Shown here in pieces: positions 33,001 through 38,672 of a stretch of DNA of 64,000 nucleotides. Made by a program: the position numbers and the translations under genes. This DNA is from Galbula dea (taxonomy: Eukaryota; Chordata; Aves; Piciformes; Galbulidae), in contig VWZX01006203.1 in the NCBI GenBank assembly GCA_013399015.1, positions 200,137-264,136 on the forward strand, given 5' to 3'. Below the pieces are notes generated by a model, which searched no databases, was not told the origin of the DNA, and saw nothing but the letters and a program-made list of their open reading frames with translations. The stretch's first letter is position 1. The number at the start of each line of letters is the position of its first letter.

Positions 33001-33048
33001 TTCCCTCTGCAGGTTTGCACCTAATGGCCCCAGCTTCTCCTCCAGCTG
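1..33048 (-). CDS. ARHGEF18: ARHGEF18 (p114RhoGEF), 5' exons (gene-level, 3' partial)
   Basis: Rho/Rac guanine-nucleotide exchange factor 18, a Dbl-family GEF activating RhoA at tight junctions and apical domains. Identified from exons matching the human protein as I remember it: LIVHQVLQELKHYHG (human LIVQQVLQELRQYHG), NLTWFEFLS, RRLSSLRSRVT (human RRLSCLRSRVT), LEMLEKDHVSPDHV, and the short-isoform start MGNTNSKS...ELSFCGSF (human MGNAHSKS...ELSFYGSF). Eleven long-form exons run from 33048 to 3085 with consistent phases. A complete C1 zinc finger is encoded by the exons at 18067-17893 and 4770-4703. The DH-PH exons must lie beyond the left edge. At least two start regions are present: the long form upstream of 33048, and the short form at position 98. 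The extreme N-terminus of the long form was not found and may be near the assembly gap at 33230-33260. Confidence 0.88.
156..163 (-). promoter_or_regulatory. TATA box of the ARHGEF18 short-isoform promoter
   Basis: The minus strand reads TACTATAAAAACACTG, a consensus TATA box 65 bp upstream of the short-isoform ATG. Transcription would be expected near 130, giving a 5'UTR of about 30 nt. There is no CpG island here, in contrast to the one at 10860-11400. Confidence 0.5.
164..3084 (-). other. ARHGEF18 intron, no gene seen
   Basis: Sequence between the short-isoform promoter and the post-C1 exon. AT-rich, with many short A-runs. Apart from a CR1 3' fragment near 2486-2585 I see no exon with paired splice sites and homology. 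Confidence 0.5.
2486..2585 (-). mobile_element. CR1 LINE fragment (3' end)
   Basis: Begins with the AGAATCATAGAATCA terminal repeat and continues GGGCTGGAAAGGACCTTCAA..AGTCCAAC, the reverse complement of the avian CR1 3' end. Truncated after about 100 bp. Confidence 0.9.
3085..3148 (-). CDS. ARHGEF18: ARHGEF18 exon after the C1 domain
   Basis: 64 nt, acceptor TTTTCTTCCCCTGTAG, donor GTTTGT. In the phase dictated by the preceding exon it encodes QKDLQHRASGSPQSSPQCIS, then P and one base of the next codon. This is a Ser/Pro/Gln-rich linker as expected between C1 and DH. All three frames are open, so the call rests on splice signals and phase rather than homology. Confidence 0.65.
4703..4770 (-). 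CDS. ARHGEF18: ARHGEF18 exon: second half of C1 zinc finger
   Basis: 68 nt, acceptor CAGATTGTTTCAG-like (GTTTCAG), donor GTGGGC. It encodes CAVNVHKNCRSLLAECSSTR then PK. Joined to the exon ending GLQCL it gives C-LN-C-x4-H-x2-C-x6-C, completing the C1 ligand set. The split codon (A+AT) yields Asn. It lies 13.1 kb from the previous exon. It can equally be joined to the alternative exon at 6997-6902 in the same phase. Confidence 0.87.
5384..5672 (-). mobile_element. CR1 LINE fragment, diverged
   Basis: Contains GAATGGCCTGAGTTGGACCC, CAACTCCTGTCCATGCACAG and CTCTGGGTGAAGAGCCTCTT, all typical of the CR1 3' part in reverse orientation. More diverged than others in the window, so probably older. 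Confidence 0.85.
6902..6997 (-). CDS. ARHGEF18: Candidate alternative 5' exon with start codon (MPTESDTSCYPEQ)
   Basis: 96 nt, acceptor GACTCTTTCAG, donor GTGAGT. An ATG at 6941-6939 begins MPTESDTSCYPEQ and the exon ends in phase 1, which joins the C1 second-half exon in frame (A+AT gives Asn, then CAVNVHKNC). All frames upstream of the ATG contain stops, consistent with 5'UTR. The resulting protein would lack the first half of the C1 finger. Inferred from splice signals and phase only. Confidence 0.42.
9295..9357 (-). other. Candidate 63-nt symmetric cassette or UTR exon
   Basis: Bounded by acceptor GTTGCCATTTCAG and a strong donor CAG/GTGAGT. It is 63 nt (a multiple of three), and in the frame set by the exon at 17893 it is open (CEVPQHPAPFQIWGSASASS), so it would insert 21 residues into the C1 finger. 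It could instead be a 5'UTR exon of transcripts from the CpG island at 11.2 kb. Confidence 0.33.
10416..10515 (-). mobile_element. CR1 LINE fragment
   Basis: Carries AGACCTCGAAGATCATCAAG and TCCAACTTTCAACCCAGCAC. Terminal repeat degraded. Confidence 0.8.
10741..10850 (-). mobile_element. CR1 LINE fragment next to CpG island
   Basis: Reads GAATCGCAGAATCGTTAGGG then TTGGAAGAGACCTCTAAGAT. It ends a few bases before the GC-rich island begins. Confidence 0.9.
10860..11400. promoter_or_regulatory. CpG island
   Basis: Very GC-rich and dense in CpG (for example GCCGCGGCCG-like runs at 11047-11056 and CCGCCGCC at 11236), in sharp contrast to the AT-rich flank below 10850. It lies in the 13-kb ARHGEF18 intron, suggesting an internal promoter. 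It grades into a GC-rich minisatellite at 11381. Confidence 0.75.
11194..11400 (-). other. Candidate noncoding first exon in CpG island
   Basis: The minus strand contains an ETS-like CTTCCGG element (11271-11277) in CpG-dense sequence, followed by GGGGAGTCCG and a consensus donor GTAAGAG at 11193. This looks like the first exon of a minus-strand transcript that would splice to 9357 or 6997. The exact transcription start cannot be set from the sequence. Confidence 0.4.
11381..11915. repeat. Degenerate 40-bp minisatellite, about 13 copies
   Basis: Recurring unit of the type CCCCTCAGGGAGGGCACAGC-CAC-AGAGCCTGCGGTT, period about 38-40 bp, with a higher-order repeat of about 117-120 bp (11403-11520 resembles 11525-11640). 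It keeps several plus and minus frames open by chance, but no frame has homology or splice support. Confidence 0.85.
12541..12640 (-). mobile_element. CR1 LINE fragment
   Basis: Reads AGAATCATTTAGGTTGGAAA then AGACCTCTAAG. Truncated. Confidence 0.8.
13427..13575 (-). mobile_element. CR1 LINE fragment
   Basis: Reads GTCATGAAGGTTGGAAGAGA, CATCAAGTCCAACCATCAAC and CACCTCCAGGGATGGGGACT. Confidence 0.9.
14119..14765 (-). mobile_element. CR1 LINE fragment, long (about 650 bp)
   Basis: Begins TAGAATCCACAAATAACAGC, includes CTTGCCCAGGGTCACCTCCA, GGGCTGCTCTTCTCCAGGCT and CAGGTCCAGGGAGGCTCTTC-type blocks, and ends TTGGCAACAAGAGCACATTG. Nearly the same subfamily as the copy at 27837-28372. Open frames in it are remnants of the CR1 reverse-transcriptase ORF region or chance. 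Confidence 0.93.
15711..15880 (-). mobile_element. CR1 LINE fragment
   Basis: Reads ATAGAATCCCCAAATCCCAG, GGTTGGAAGAGACCTCTGGG and CTTGCCCAGGGTCACCTCCA. Same subfamily as the 14.1-kb copy, with a small internal deletion. Confidence 0.9.
16843..17060 (-). mobile_element. CR1-like LINE fragment, old
   Basis: Reads GAATGGTTAAGGTTGGAAGG, then CTAGGCCAACCTCCTTCCTC and GAGTATCTCCAGATACTCC. Diverged. Confidence 0.7.
17893..18067 (-). CDS. ARHGEF18: ARHGEF18 exon: Lys/Glu-rich linker and first half of C1 zinc finger
   Basis: 175 nt, acceptor CTCCTTCTAG, donor GTGAGT. It encodes a charged GKNKEQPKEREKEKEPKEPK stretch, then HQLVPGVFSSCTSCSLCAKP and LVNKSGLQCL. The spacing H-x12-C-x2-C-x11-C is that of a C1 (phorbol-ester/DAG-type) zinc finger found before the DH domain in the GEF-H1/AKAP13 family. 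The remaining ligands are supplied by the exon at 4770-4703. A CR1 element starts about 100 bp upstream of the acceptor. Confidence 0.9.
18170..18607 (+). mobile_element. CR1 LINE fragment, plus orientation
   Basis: Contains GAGGAGCAGCTGAGGGAACT, AGCCTGGAGAAGAGGAGGCC and GGTTGGACTCAATGACCTTA, ending GGTTCCATGATTCCA, the CR1 3' terminus. It lies in the intron just upstream of the C1 exon of ARHGEF18. Confidence 0.93.
19052..19157 (-). CDS. ARHGEF18: ARHGEF18 exon with RRLSSLRSRVT
   Basis: 106 nt, acceptor TTGTTTCAG, donor GTGAGG. It encodes SEESGKSDKAERGTKVMRRL and SSLRSRVTGSWQKDK. The basic RRLSSLRSRVT motif corresponds to human RRLSCLRSRVT and resembles a basophilic-kinase phosphosite. It ends in phase 0. 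Confidence 0.92.
19495..19575 (-). CDS. ARHGEF18: ARHGEF18 exon with NLTWFEFLS
   Basis: 81 nt, acceptor CCTGGCCAG, donor GTAAGT. It encodes VKQRARVQEGSDSSQQNLTW then FEFLSN plus two bases of Glu. NLTWFEFLS is identical to the human protein as remembered, making this one of the firmest anchors for the gene call. Confidence 0.93.
19854..19898 (-). CDS. ARHGEF18: ARHGEF18 short exon LIVHQVLQELKHYH
   Basis: 45 nt, acceptor CCCTGGTAG, donor GTAAGT. It encodes LIVHQVLQELKHYH between split Val and Gly codons. It nearly duplicates the human segment LIVQQVLQELRQYHG, a short amphipathic helix. Phases match both neighbours. Confidence 0.92.
20113..20336 (-). CDS. ARHGEF18: ARHGEF18 exon ending LEMLEKDHVSPDHV
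   Basis: 224 nt, acceptor CACCTCCCTCACAG at 20337, donor GTAGGT. It encodes TCSAAFSSLTASGTSSSRKA...VESPALEMLEKDHVSPDHV; the end matches human LECMEKDHVEPDHV. It starts in phase 0 as the previous exon requires. An internal acceptor (TGTGTTCCAG, exon start near 20174) would give a shorter exon that is out of phase with the previous one, so I prefer the long version. The first two thirds show no remembered homology. Confidence 0.7.
22049..22259 (-). CDS. ARHGEF18: ARHGEF18 N-terminal exon
   Basis: 211 nt, acceptor TGGATTAG, donor GTGAGT. It encodes FSLDTTEMGSDLEQEEMEKS and LPKGELETWSSAGGGTVIKV, ending SCGLEEL in phase 0. FSLD and the GGGxxxxW-like stretch correspond to human RLSLDAS and LNLPGGGLKTW. 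The join after CKR gives RRFSLD. Most of it is Glu/Ser-rich and probably unstructured. Confidence 0.8.
23862..24262 (+). mobile_element. CR1 LINE fragment beside an exon donor
   Basis: Contains GAGGAGCAGCTGAGGGAACT, GTCACCAGTGATAGGACAGG and GGTTGGACCTGAGGATCCCA, and lacks a full terminal repeat. Its end is about 13 bp from the donor of the 500-nt ARHGEF18 exon. Confidence 0.92.
24275..24774 (-). CDS. ARHGEF18: ARHGEF18 large N-terminal exon
   Basis: 500 nt, acceptor ATTGCCTTTTCAG, donor GTACAG. It begins EDSSSTELDVPAVDLQSSTE and contains STEDLLSDSALHGTEYYRDL, matching the human SMEDLSLD...GSEYLQDLG, and ends SMSTSRRHSWESPLSPVDCK, corresponding to human RRRSWERSRS. Low-complexity, probably disordered regulatory region with Ser/Pro phosphosite-like motifs. 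A CR1 copy lies about 13 bp past the donor. Confidence 0.85.
25249..25385 (-). CDS. ARHGEF18: ARHGEF18 N-terminal exon with GC donor
   Basis: 137 nt, acceptor CTGTCTTGCAG, donor AAG/GCAAGT, which is the classical context for a rare GC-AG intron. It encodes SDCKPCLREFPDHSTPVLEY, PNPKSFLPSLIAEDDTFCTS, MAEEK. It ends in phase 0 and the next exon starts in phase 0 (EDSSSTELD). An in-frame Met near its end (MAEEKEDSSS) could start a shorter form comparable to the human MGDDQEDD start. Confidence 0.65.
25693..25970 (-). mobile_element. Two CR1 fragments in tandem
   Basis: First copy: GATCACAGAACAGTTTTGGT, AGTCCAACTGTTAACCTAAC. Second copy starts at about 25803 with AGAATCACAGTGGCTGGAAG. Both are in reverse orientation, so either independent insertions or one inserted in another. 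Confidence 0.9.
27837..28372 (-). mobile_element. CR1 LINE fragment, about 535 bp
   Basis: Begins ACAGAATCCCCAAATCCCAG and is very similar to the copy at 14119-14765 over its whole length (for example CACACCAAACAAGATTCTCC in both), implying recent activity of one subfamily. Confidence 0.93.
29020..29222 (+). mobile_element. CR1 LINE fragment, plus orientation
   Basis: Contains GAGGGTGGGGAGGCACTGCA, GGTTGCCCAGAGAAGTTGCC and CTTCCAACCCAAACCATTCT, ending GGTTTTATGATTCTAG. Confidence 0.92.
32973..33048 (-). CDS. ARHGEF18: Candidate upstream exon of ARHGEF18 long form
   Basis: 76 nt with acceptor CGCTTTGCCCCAG and strong donor GTAAGT. It encodes QLEEKLGPLGANLQREATRD then ASSPR and one base of Gly. 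Its end phase fits the next exon at 25385 exactly (G+GC). The acceptor is a tandem CAGCAG, so the first Gln is optional. The frame also stays open upstream through a short CTG run, so it could be part of a longer first exon. I have no homology recollection for this peptide. Confidence 0.5.
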
Positions 33049-33229
33049 CTGGGGCAAAGCGAGAAGCAGAGCCTCATCAGCAAAGCAGCAGCAGCAGCAG
33101 CAGCCCTGTGTCCGGTTTGCTCACGAGGATCTCTGGCTCAACCACCTCACCGCTTCCCCTTTCCAACGGCACAAACAAACTCGCCTGGGCCACCCTGCGC
33201 CTCCTCCAGCGCTCACTCCCACCCCTGGG

Positions 33230-33260
33230 NNNNNNNNNNNNNNNNNNNNNNNNNNNNNNN
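33230..33260. other. Assembly gap (31 N)
   Basis: A run of N followed by eight G residues. The gap probably marks a G-rich, hard-to-sequence tract close to the presumed ARHGEF18 long-form promoter. True length unknown. Confidence 0.97.
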
Positions 33261-33778
33261 GGGGGGGGTCAAGGCTCTAGGAGGGGTTCAGGAGAACCCC
33301 CTCGAGGGGGTCATGGACCCCAAAACACCCAGTGCAGGGGTCCAAAGAGCTCGCTGAAGCTTCTCTCCTCGCTGAATGGCTGCAAGGAGAGAAACTGCCA
33401 CCAACTGCTTCCTGTTCCCTTCAGAGAAAAACCGCTTGGTGTGTGCCAGGCTCTCCTGGCACAAGGGGGCTGTGCCCTGGGCTCTTCTACCATGGCTCCT
33501 CAGCCTGCTGCCAGGGGCTTCACACAGGGCTCCTGCTAACAAGTCTTTGTCTTTGCTGTCCTGGCTGACCCTGGGCAGCGACAGAGACCCTGGAGCCCAG
33601 CAGATTTAGGTCGTACACGGGGTGAAGCAATGGCAAAGGTGCTGGCTCTGGCTCTGGCTCTGGCCAGCAGCTCACACAGGGGTTTCAGCTGGGGTTGGGC
33701 CTGAGGGTGCTGAGACATGTGAAAAGAACCCCTGAAGAGCCTACACCTGTGCCTGAAACTCTCTCTGCACCTCTCCTG

Positions 33779-34118
33779 CTCTCTGCAAGTCCCTGAAAGG
33801 AGGTTGGAGCAAGGTGGGAGTTGTCTCTTCTCCCAAGGAACAAGTGACAGTACAAGAGGAAACAGCCTCGAGTTGGACCAGGGGAGGTTTGGGTCGGACA
33901 TGAGGAACAGTTTCTTCCCCAAAAGGGCTGTCAAGCCCTGGCCCAGAATGCCCAGGGCAGTGGTGAAGTCACCATCCCTGCAGGGGTTGAAAAGCCCTGG
34001 AGATGTGGTGCTGAGGGCCATGGGTCAGTGGTGACCTGGCAGTGCTGGGTAACTATTGGCTTGATGATCTTAGAGGCCTCTTCCGACCAAAAAGGACCCT
34101 GGAACTCTGTGACACAGG
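33779..34118 (+). mobile_element. CR1 LINE fragment, plus orientation
   Basis: Contains CCCTGAAAGGAGGTTGGAGC, AGTTGGACCAGGGGAGGTTT and TTGATGATCTTAGAGGCCTC. It ends around GGAACTCTGTGAC. Located between INSR and ARHGEF18. Confidence 0.9.
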
Positions 34119-35657
34119 GAGCAGGGTGATTCCCCTGCCCTGCAGGCTGGCAGGAGAAGCCCTTGGCATGACACAGGCTTGGATTTTGGGCACAGCTCTT
34201 TGCTGCTTCCCATCCAGCTCCTGGTCCTGCTGCCCCCAGCAGGTGCCAAGCCCTGGTCAGAACAGGATCCAGTCCCACTCCAGTTACTCAGCGGCTGCAG
34301 CCTTGGCAGTGCTTGCAGCAGCAATTACCCTGTGCTCCAGGAAACCACAAGAGCAAGCAGGAATCAGGGTTTAATTTCTCTGAAGTCCACAAAAGCTCGA
34401 TGAGGATCAGAGATCAGGGCTGCTCCTAAACACCAGGCAGCTGCTCCAGCTGACAGGATGCTGAGCTGTCCTCAGCTCACATGAGGACAAGATCTCCTCC
34501 TCCTGCTGGGTGTCTGACAACCATTTAGGGGTTACTGAAGGGGATCTGTGGAGGCAGCCTGGAAGAGCAAGGAGGGAAAATGGCACAAGGGCTGGCCAAG
34601 CCTCCACAGCCTCTCCAGCAGCATCCAGAGAGCCCATCAGGCCTCAAACCTCTGATGAGAGCAAGTCTGAGACAAAGTTTGTGACTTTGCTTCATTTTTG
34701 GATGCCCTGAGAACAAACCTGTGCCAGAAGAGGCAACTCCACAGCATCTTAAAATAGGAGTTTGCATCTGGTCACTCCCACAGCAGGAGAGCTCCAGATG
34801 GGCTTAGACAAGGGCTGAAGTCTGGCTGAGCTCCTGGGGTGGGGGGGTGGTGAGCAGAGCAGGTCCTGCTCCCTGTGTCTTGTCCACTCCCACCTTCAGA
34901 GCAGCACCATCTCCATCCCAGCCCTGGGCTGAGGGAACAGTTACTGGAAGAGGGGTGAGGACTGCAGCAAGGATTTGCCTTGACCCTTCCAAACACCAGC
35001 ACTTTGCAAGAAGAAAAACCACACTACTCACTTTTATGACAATTCAAACATCCCTGGGTCCTCCTGAGGGGTAGGAGGGGGGAGCTCAGCTCCATCTGGG
35101 TCCAAAGCAACCCCAAACCACTTGTTCAGGGAACAACCCTTGCCATGGCCAAGGTGTGAAGAGCCAGGGCTAGTGCAGACTGTCAGTGGGGAGCTGGGAA
35201 ATCAACACTGTGCTTGGGCATAGCCAGGGGGAAGGAAACATTAAGCCCAAACCCTGGCTGGAGCAGACCCCTGGCTGGAGCATTCAGAAGCTCAGAGGGT
35301 AGAAGTGGTGCTGGATGCTGCTGGGACAAGAGCTTTGGGATCAAGTCCAACTCTGATCTCTCAGGCAACTAGTCCTGAGCTCAAGCTTTGCTGGTGATAC
35401 TGTGGCTTAAGAGGGGCTAAGCAAGTGTGTCTGTGCCCCCACCCAAACTCCACCAGTGGCTCCTCCTCAGCTGCCAGAACCACCCCAGGCCCTCCCAACC
35501 TGCCAGACCTTGCTCCAACTGGGACTTTCTGGGCCAAGAAGAGGAAACTCTTTAGTCCCATCAGTTGGAAGGCTGGACTCAGGTCAAATCCAGTACCTCC
35601 ACCAACTGCAGCTCTGTTGGCAAAAGAAACACCACCCCTGGAGGAGTTAATACTAAC

Positions 35658-35663
35658 TTTATT
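35658..35663 (-). terminator. Candidate INSR polyadenylation signal AATAAA
   Basis: Plus-strand TTTATT reads AATAAA on the minus strand, within an AT-rich block TTGTATAATAAAGTTAG. It is the first canonical signal I found downstream of the INSR stop codon, about 5.2 kb away. A GT-rich stretch (GGTGGTGTTTCTTTTG) follows about 25 nt downstream, as expected of a cleavage site. Confidence 0.5.
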
Positions 35664-36419
35664 ATACAATATTTAAAAAGTCACTTCTGGGCCTGGCCCC
35701 TGGGAGCTTGCATTGTGCTGCAGGTGAAGGTTGCTGATGCTGCAGGAGTCAAGTGCTCAGGTTCCAGAGGGACAAGCCATTTCACTTGAAGCAGAAACAG
35801 ACACTGAGTGACAGCAGATCTGCCAGAACCAGTAGCTTGAGGCCAGCTTCTGAAGAGCCAGCTTCCTCCAGAAGTCAACTGTAGGATTGCCTTCACTCCT
35901 GGGAGGCTCCCCAGGAGGCCAGGGGGAAGGGAACAGCACGGGCACCAGCACTCACAGACAGAACCCAAGCAGAGCTAACACAGAGCCAAGCTGAAGGGCA
36001 TAAAAAGGCCAAATTCAATGAAGTTCAGACAAATCCCAACCTAACCTCATCCTGAATCTCAGGTATTTCTGAAGTCACTATTCCTGGATTCCAATCCAGC
36101 AGCTCCTGTCCCTGGACCACGGGAGGAGAAAACTCTGATGGGCAGCAGCTGCTCTGTGGGGGAAAGGATCCCTGAGAGGCTCCCCACGGGGGAAAGGGAT
36201 CCCTGGGAGGCTCCCCAGGGCCAGGGTCAGCTTCCAGGGAGGCTCAGAAGCTTTAGCTGCAGTTTTCTTGCTCACTCCAGGCTCTGAACTGATCTCACAT
36301 GGATCACAGGAGCACCTAGCACAGCCTTGAGTAAGGTTTGTATGGCACAAAGAGAGTTTACTTTCTGACTTGCAAACCAAGGTTCCAGTCTTGGTATCAG
36401 GATCACTACTGGCAGCAAA

Positions 36420-36503
36420 GGGTCCAGAGCTCCTCAGGGTCCAGAGTTCCTCAGGGTCCAGAGATCTTCAGGGTCCAGAGCTCCTCAGGGTCCATCTTCA
36501 CAT
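36420..36503. repeat. 17-bp tandem repeat, about 4.5 copies
   Basis: Unit GGGTCCAGAGCTCCTCA with single-base variants, inside the putative INSR 3'UTR. There is no coding signal. Confidence 0.85.
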
Positions 36504-37342
36504 CCCAGGGACATTCTGAGGGAAGTCCATTGCCTCTCTCCCTCCCCTAAACAGAGGCTCAGAATAGCCCACCCAGCACCCTTCTTGCTCCTGTCTTCTC
36601 CTAGGTGCCTTTATCATCCAGAGTCAGGTCAACACCACAGGAAAGAGACTTGCAGATTCTTCCCAAGGAGATACCAACATCACATGCACCACACTGAAAG
36701 GAAGCCAAGTGTCCCCTGGCTGTCACACAAACACAGGAGGAGAGAGACACACTACCCCTAAACTCAGAGCACCCTTTGGCCACCTAGGAGCAGCCTCTTC
36801 CACATCAAGCCAAGAGAAAACATCCTCCTTGCAGCATGCTCTAGTTCCTATCACCTTCCCCAGCCCAGTGCTGTCACAGATCCATGTCATTAGCTCTTGT
36901 ATCTTCCAACACACCAGAGCCTTTACAAGCAGCCCAAGACACCTTACACCCTGCTCTGCTGCAGGAGAAGCAGCAGATCTGCAAGAGGGGCTCAGGAAGG
37001 GGCAATTGACATTGAATGTGCTAAACGTTCTGGAGAAGCTTCTCTCCAACCTCACACTTCCAACATCTGCTCAGGGAACAGCCAGCAGAGGACAGAAAGC
37101 TGCTCCAGTTCTAGAGACAGTGACCTTCTGGCTACCTGCTGCTCCAGGAGAGATGGAAGAGTGTCCTGCTGCACTGAGCTAGGAGCTGGAAGTTCTCTGC
37201 CCACGAAGGGCAGGATCCAACCCTCTAACAACTACCACCTCAAGAAAAAAAAACACAGGAGCTTCCCAGCTGCTGGCCATGGCTGCCCTCCTGCAGCCAT
37301 TCCACCCCACCTGCCTCCCTCTGCTATTGTTTGGCTCCTCCT

Positions 37343-37343
<1 letters not shown>

Positions 37344-37412
<69 letters not shown>
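37344..37412 (-). repeat. (CTG)23 trinucleotide repeat
   Basis: An uninterrupted run of 23 AGC units on the plus strand, hence CTG/GCT on the strand of the INSR transcript. It lies in the putative INSR 3'UTR, 3.5 kb after the stop. It is not in a supported coding frame; the poly-Leu, poly-Ser and poly-Gln frames lack splice or homology support. Confidence 0.95.
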
Positions 37413-37413
<1 letters not shown>

Positions 37414-38660
37414 ACCCTGTCTCCCCTGGGCAGGGATCTCCTGAGCACCCAAAGAAGGCACAGGAACACCTTCCACACCCTGCAAGGAGAAGGTTTGGTC
37501 CAGCATGTGCCATCTGAACTCGTACACAAGTGCTGGTGTCTCTGAGAAGGTCTCAGTGAGATCCAAGAGCAGAACCTGGGCATCCTCAGGGTGAGGATCT
37601 CAGCTACAAGACACCAAGGGGTCTGCTGTGGCTGGGGGGAGGAGGATTCTCAGCAGTGAGAGCTGAGCTGTACAGGTGATGTAGCTGAGTGTAACCGGTG
37701 GCAACTGCCAGAGATACTTGGAGTTCTGAGGGAGGGGGAAGCCACTGCCACACCAGCAGCAGCCTCAGCCTTTCCTCCCCCTCTCCTGCTGGATGCAATC
37801 ATCTGGCTACAAGCAGCTGCTGCAGGAGGTGCAGAGTAAGGGTGCCAGGAGCTGTGGGAAGGCTCTGCCTGTCCCCAGAGCAGAACACAGTCCCCTGGGA
37901 GTGACCCCAGTGCTGCAGGCCCTGTGTACTCAGGAGGGCCAACCAATATCAGCTGAACTGAAACACCAGACCCAACACAAGGTGTTCCACTGCTTGGTTA
38001 GACAAAAGATCTTCTAATCCCAGAGCTGGGATGGCTGCAGCACAGTGTTAGCCAGCCCAGGCCATGTTGGGGAAGGCTGATTGTGAGGAAGTGAGGACAG
38101 TGACCAAGATACCCCAGCCCCAACAGCAAGGGCTGGGCACAGGCCCTGCTCCAACCCCAGCAAACTGCTCCAGAAGGGCAGAGTCTGCTCCTTGGAGGTC
38201 ATCAGTCCACTCAAATCCAAACATCTAAAGGGCTCTTTTACTGTTTGCTTGGGTTTTAGTCACCTCAAAGCCAACAGGATGGACTCAGAAGAGCAGAGCC
38301 CAGTTTGGCCATCAGTCCTCTTCCCTCACCATCCCCTCCAGTGACTGGTCCCTGGTGTTGGCAGCAGCTGATATTGATTCTCCCTCAGCCACAATAGCTC
38401 CAGAGCAGAATATTTCATCAACAGCTTCAGAGGTGCTTAGGATTAAAAAGATCCTGAAGAAAACACTTGAGGTAGAACTGCACCAGAACAGGGCAAAACC
38501 AACCCCCAACCACAGCCACCTGCCAGGCTTTTACAGAGACAAGCTGACATGTTCTGTGTGTTCAGGAAAACAGATTTGTTTGTTGGGTTTTTTGTTTGCT
38601 TTTGGTGTTTTGTGTTTTTTTGTGCTGTTTTTTTTTTTCTTTACAGTGTTTTATATATTA

Positions 38661-38672
38661 AAATAAATAAGA
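38661..38672 (-). promoter_or_regulatory. AU-rich element in putative INSR 3'UTR
   Basis: The minus strand reads TTATTTATTTTAATATATAA. TTATTTATT is the nonamer core bound by mRNA-decay factors such as the TTP family. It lies about 2.25 kb after the INSR stop. Function is inferred from the motif only. Confidence 0.4.

Larger units (their letters stand above)
33049..35639. other. Spacer between INSR 3' end and ARHGEF18, with assembly gap
   Basis: About 2.6 kb. GC-rich and CpG-bearing near 33110-33230, suggesting a promoter or first exon of the ARHGEF18 long form. It also contains a six-unit CAG run at 33090-33109, the 31-N gap, a CTGGCT hexamer run at 33641-33662 and a CR1 copy at 33779-34118. 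No clear coding exon was found. Confidence 0.5.

Noticed and set aside
37232..37583. Minus-strand frames with a long poly-Leu, poly-Ala or poly-Cys run resembling a signal peptide
   Set aside because: All three are readings of the (CTG)23 repeat in noncoding sequence. Flanks show no conserved peptide.
38663..38670. AATAAATAA on the plus strand as a polyadenylation signal
   Set aside because: No plus-strand gene is present. On the minus strand the same bases form an AU-rich element in the INSR 3'UTR.
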